A stretch of DNA of 64,000 nt, taken from the NCBI GenBank assembly GCA_024233005.1, contig JACKQE010000001.1, forward strand, positions 186,001-250,000, in the 5' to 3' direction. The position numbers and the translations under genes are program-made. This stretch comes from Akkermansiaceae bacterium. GTDB taxonomy: Bacteria > Verrucomicrobiota > Verrucomicrobiia > Verrucomicrobiales > DEV007. Of this stretch, positions 61,179 to 64,000 are shown piece by piece. Positions within the stretch are counted from its first letter, which is position 1. Every line of letters starts with the position of its first letter. The notes below the pieces were generated by a model, which worked only from the letters and a program-made list of their open reading frames with translations, was not told where the DNA came from and ran no database searches.

Positions 61179-61205
61179 ATTTCAGGTGAATTTTTCACCT
61201 GAAAT
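61179..61205. promoter_or_regulatory. perfect 12-bp inverted repeat with 3-base loop
   Basis: 61179-61190 and 61194-61205 are exact reverse complements around a TTT loop. It sits in the gap between the amidohydrolase (ends 61270, minus strand) and DUF4126 (starts 61094). On the minus strand it could be the amidohydrolase terminator or an operator/leader structure for DUF4126. No T-run follows on that strand, so an operator is at least as likely. Confidence 0.55.
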
Positions 61206-61269
61206 GGAAAAAAACGCCATTACAAAGGGGGACCAGAATTGTATTGGCCAGCAGCCCCCCCACCTCGAG

Positions 61270-62214
61270 TCAGGCTTGGAAAAACACTTTCTCCGCTGTT
61301 TTACGCAGCATCCACTCCTTTTGGTCCTCGGTCAGGAAATCCAACCGATCCCGGACCAGGGCGATGGAATCGGCATAGTTGTGCCCTTCCTGCACTTGGT
61401 AGGGACAGTCCGAAGCCCACATCAGGCGCTCCGCCCCGTAGGCTCCGACCAAGCGCCGGATCATGGGGCCGAGATCGGTGTAAGGCGCTTTTTTCGCCCC
61501 CAACGCATAAAAAGCGGAGGTTTTGACATGCACGGTGGGGAATTCCGCCAGCCCGCAGAGCAGATCGAGTTGCGCTGGCTCGACAGGACCGGCCATTCCG
61601 ATACGGGCGAAGTGGTCGATGACGACCTTGGTTTTGGGAAAGGACTCACACTTGGCCCGGATCAGGGGCAGCGCCTCGGGATTGATGAGGGGACACACCG
61701 CCATTCCATGGTCGGCAGCAGCCAGCCAAAGGGCTTTCATACCGGCAGAGCCCAGCCACTCCGCGATTGGGGTTTTGCCCGGCGTGATGCGCAGCCCTCG
61801 AACCCCCCCCTCTGCGAGGACTTTGAGCCGACCCGAGAGGTTGGGAGCATTTTCGTCCACGATGCCGACTCCACTGAAAACGCCAGGGTGTTCCTTCATA
61901 ATGTCCAGCATGAAACGATTGTCATACTGATAGAAGCTCATCTGAATCAACACAATGCGAGACACCCCCTGAGGCCGGCAATGCGCGAACAACTCCCCGG
62001 GTGTGAAGCTCGGGGGCAGCATGTCAGCAACGGTGTAATCCGGGGCCAGCGGATACTTCTTGGTGTCTGGTGTCCAGACGTGAACGTGGGCATCGATCCA
62101 CTTTCCCGCCGCGGGATCCGCCGCGGGAAGCCTGGCAAGACTGCCCGCGAGGGCACCGCCCGATACGACCTGAAGAAAACGACGGCGGCTGTGGGCACTA
62201 ACGGAAGGATTCAT
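61270..62214 (-). CDS. amidohydrolase-2 family metal-dependent hydrolase, exported by Tat
   Basis: 314 residues from ATG 62214 (an in-frame ATG nine bases earlier is possible). The start has a twin-arginine signal (SAHSRRRFLQVVSGGALAGSL). The TIM-barrel metal sites fit the amidohydrolase-2/TIM-barrel lactonase group: DAHVHVW near residue 43, IDHFARIG near 200, and the catalytic Asp in LMWASDCPY near 265. Relatives include fuconolactonases and decarboxylases. Substrate is unknown. Confidence 0.82.
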   Translation of the reverse strand: MNPSVSAHSRRRFLQVVSGGALAGSLARLPAADPAAGKWIDAHVHVWTPDTKKYPLAPDYTVADMLPPSFTPGELFAHCRPQGVSRIVLIQMSFYQYDNRFMLDIMKEHPGVFSGVGIVDENAPNLSGRLKVLAEGGVRGLRITPGKTPIAEWLGSAGMKALWLAAADHGMAVCPLINPEALPLIRAKCESFPKTKVVIDHFARIGMAGPVEPAQLDLLCGLAEFPTVHVKTSAFYALGAKKAPYTDLGPMIRRLVGAYGAERLMWASDCPYQVQEGHNYADSIALVRDRLDFLTEDQKEWMLRKTAEKVFFQA

Positions 62215-62336
62215 GCCTCCCATTGTCAGGGAAAACGGTGCTCCAGATCAAGGCAAAATGTGGACGCAGACAGGGGAGCCGGACCCTGGAAAATCCCATC
62301 GCATTCCCGGGTATTCCGAGCTAAAGGCAGAGGAGA

Positions 62337-63446
62337 ATGCGTTTTCTGATCGCCTGCGACAAATTCAAGGGGTCGTTGACCGCCAGCCAGGCGGGTGCGG
62401 CCATTGAACGGGGCCTGGCGCAAGCCGGGCAGAGGAATGTCCGCATCCTGCCGATCGCGGACGGAGGGGAAGGACTGACCCGGATTCTCAGCGAAGCCTG
62501 CGGAGGCGTGGAGGTCCTCACCACCGCGAGGGATCCGCTTGGTCGGGTGGTTCCGGCGCGGTATGGGAGACTCCCGGATGGCACAGCGGTCATCGAGATG
62601 GCGGAAGTTTCTGGGCTCTGGAGGTTGACAGAAAATGAGCGTGATCCCTGGCGCGCCAGCACTGCGGGCACCGGGGATCTGATCCGCCACGCGGTGGAAG
62701 TTGGAGGAGCTCGCAAAATTCTCCTCGGCCTGGGAGGCAGCGCCACCAATGACGGAGGCACGGGAATGGCGGCCGCCCTCGGAGTGGCTTTTTTCAGGGG
62801 AGACAACTCCGCGACCCAATCAGTGCCAGAAGAACTTCCGTTGGTCACCAAAGTGGACATGAGTGGTCGTCTGGCCCTGCCGCCGGTGGAGGTGGCCTGT
62901 GATGTTTCCTCCCCACTCCTCGGTCCGTTGGGAGCCACCCGGATGTTTGGCCCGCAAAAGGGCGTCCCCCACTCCCAGCTGGAAATTCAGGAAGCCCGTC
63001 TTGAACACCTTGCGGCATTGCTGGGGCCGAAGGGAGCGGACCTCGCTTCCCGCCCAGGCGCCGGAGCGGCCGGGGGGCTTGGATTTGGAAGTCTGGTCTT
63101 TCTTGGAGGGACCCTGCGATCTGGTTTTGATCTGGTCGCCGAAGCCACCGGACTGGCTCAGGCGATTCAGGAAACCGACCTAGTCATCACGGGCGAAGGG
63201 CGTTTGGATGGGCAAACCCTCCAAGGAAAAGGTCCTGCGGGAGTGGCCGACATGGCCCACCAGCACGGGAAAAGAGTCGTCGCTTTTGCCGGAGCCATCG
63301 CGGAGGAGGCCCGGGATTCTTTGGGCCGGATTTTTGAGGAGGTGATCGCCATTTCTCCGCCCCATTCGGCCATGACGGAATGCGTGGCCCGCGCCGAAGA
63401 GTGGCTGGAAGCCGCCGCGGCCCGCTGGGCAGCCGGACTTACTTGA
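62337..63446 (+). CDS. glycerate kinase (GlxK/GarK family)
   Basis: 369 residues from ATG 62337, preceded by GAGGAG at a suitable distance. It begins FLIACDKFKGSLTASQAG and has the family's ADGGEG near residue 42, LGLGGSATNDGGTGMAAALG near 130, and LVITGEGRLDGQTLQGKGPAGVA near 282. It phosphorylates glycerate (usually to 2-phosphoglycerate) and feeds glyoxylate or sugar-acid carbon into glycolysis. Its end overlaps the convergent gene by 8 bp. An adjacent sugar-acid pathway is not obvious, but the neighbouring lactonase-like amidohydrolase fits one. Confidence 0.92.
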   Translation: MRFLIACDKFKGSLTASQAGAAIERGLAQAGQRNVRILPIADGGEGLTRILSEACGGVEVLTTARDPLGRVVPARYGRLPDGTAVIEMAEVSGLWRLTENERDPWRASTAGTGDLIRHAVEVGGARKILLGLGGSATNDGGTGMAAALGVAFFRGDNSATQSVPEELPLVTKVDMSGRLALPPVEVACDVSSPLLGPLGATRMFGPQKGVPHSQLEIQEARLEHLAALLGPKGADLASRPGAGAAGGLGFGSLVFLGGTLRSGFDLVAEATGLAQAIQETDLVITGEGRLDGQTLQGKGPAGVADMAHQHGKRVVAFAGAIAEEARDSLGRIFEEVIAISPPHSAMTECVARAEEWLEAAAARWAAGLT

Positions 63447-64000
63447 AACGCACCAACACTTCCGGCTTGGTCTCAATCTTGAAGCCATTGGCGGCCTGAA
63501 GGTCGGCCATCATCTTTTGCACTTCTGCCGGATCCGGTTTTTCGGACCCCATGGAGGTCTTCATGACTTTGATGAAGGCGGGGTCTTTGATCATTTCTCC
63601 TATGTCGGCGTCAGAAATGGTGAGCAACAAGCCGTCGACATGGGAAGCGTTGGTTTCAGCGATATCCCCATCGATCCTGACAAACACCCCCATCCGCAGA
63701 CCGGCCATCATGGAGGCCATCATCGGCAGGGCCGCATCCAGTTGATCCGGTAGCATTTTTTCTTCCCCTCCCTGGCTTTGGGCCATTTCTTTGGCAATGG
63801 CCTCCGGATCGTTGATCTCGGCAGGAATGTGTATTTTCAGCGTGCCGTCGGCAAGGGTGAACGTCAGGGGGGATCGGGTGTCCGCCCCTTCGGTTTCCTG
63901 ACCCATGACTTGGTTGATCTGGTTGCTGTCACCGGGTTTCACTTGAAGCTTGTTGATGTCATCGAAACCGTAAACCGCGACAAACCCTTCCCAACCGGCT
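63439..64000 (-). CDS. hypothetical protein, 5' end outside window
   Basis: The frame is open from 64000 to the stop at 63439; a GTG at 63942 is in frame but upstream codons (GWEGFVAVYGFDDINKLQ) continue beyond the window edge, so that GTG is probably internal. About 187 residues are seen. No motif is recognised; the composition is acidic and methionine-rich (for example MMASMMAGLRMG), with no cysteines and no membrane segment. The end reads GFKIETKPEVLVRF. It may be an exported or lipid-anchored protein, but the N-terminus is not available to tell. Confidence 0.6.
   Translation of the reverse strand, partial: AGWEGFVAVYGFDDINKLQVKPGDSNQINQVMGQETEGADTRSPLTFTLADGTLKIHIPAEINDPEAIAKEMAQSQGGEEKMLPDQLDAALPMMASMMAGLRMGVFVRIDGDIAETNASHVDGLLLTISDADIGEMIKDPAFIKVMKTSMGSEKPDPAEVQKMMADLQAANGFKIETKPEVLVRFK

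Noticed and set aside
1..64000. tRNA, rRNA or CRISPR array
   Set aside because: No cloverleaf-like stretch, rRNA consensus or spaced direct-repeat array was recognised in any gap; the only exact-type direct repeats are the 71-bp pair and the coding repeats of the VWA gene. tRNAscan or a CRISPR finder would be decisive.

Overview
The window looks like the chromosome of a high-GC member of the Planctomycetota-Verrucomicrobiota-Chlamydiota group, most likely a free-living verrucomicrobium. The reasons are two PSD1/cytochrome-c giants (DUF1549+DUF1553), two DUF1501 proteins, three Cys-type sulfatases, PQQ-type sugar dehydrogenases with cytochrome-c motifs, a sialate O-acetylesterase and a neutral-ceramidase-like enzyme. 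That set is characteristic of marine or soil verrucomicrobia and planctomycetes that attack sulfated or acylated glycans. The genus cannot be fixed from the sequence alone. No rRNA, tRNA, CRISPR array or prophage was seen.

Layout. 1-4.3 kb is a scarred region: the 3' end of a sulfatase, a decapitated PQQ-propeller gene joined to a decayed IS91-family transposase, a 5' remnant of a ceramidase gene, and an AT-richer aspartyl-protease/PDZ gene bracketed by two 71-bp direct repeats. 4.4-11.2 kb holds a glycoside-hydrolase-like exoprotein, a sugar dehydrogenase-cytochrome fusion and a sulfatase. 11.3-18.0 kb is all on the minus strand: a translationally coupled ABC module, then gspE-F-G-H of a type II secretion/pseudopilus system. 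18.2-30.2 kb is mostly housekeeping or signalling: a GlnD-like nucleotidyltransferase without a visible HD motif, a PD40-M28-PDZ peptidase, a sugar-phosphate transferase, an EEP-family phosphoesterase, rlmN, and a von Willebrand A protein with six tandem repeats.

30.3-37.2 kb is a tight minus-strand operon (PSD1-cytochrome, kelch propeller, beta-helix protein, neutral-ceramidase-like hydrolase), all predicted to be exported. 37.3-40.4 kb is a compact methionine-salvage operon (mtnB-mtnD-mtnC-mtnA), whose final stop codon overlaps that of a convergent CBS/DRTGG-type family II pyrophosphatase. 42.2-47.9 kb has a DUF1501 protein, a sialate O-acetylesterase, a second sugar dehydrogenase and a monomeric-sarcosine-oxidase-like flavoenzyme. 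48.3-51.4 kb is a sulfatase / HGSNAT-like acetyltransferase / DUF3293 operon. 51.5-55.3 kb has a NodB-like deacetylase and a coupled SDR-CoA-transferase pair. 55.3-59.8 kb is a PSD1-DUF1501 operon. The window ends with DUF4126, an amidohydrolase, a glycerate kinase and an unknown partial gene.

Taken together, much of the coding capacity is exported hydrolytic and oxidative machinery for complex glycans and lipids, set among core metabolism. Frequent 4-bp ATGA/GTGA overlaps give reliable operon boundaries. No single clearly novel defence or mobile system was recognised. The most unusual items are the repeat-flanked protease island, the PSD1-kelch-beta-helix-ceramidase operon, the sulfatase-acetyltransferase operon and the HD-less GlnD-like protein.
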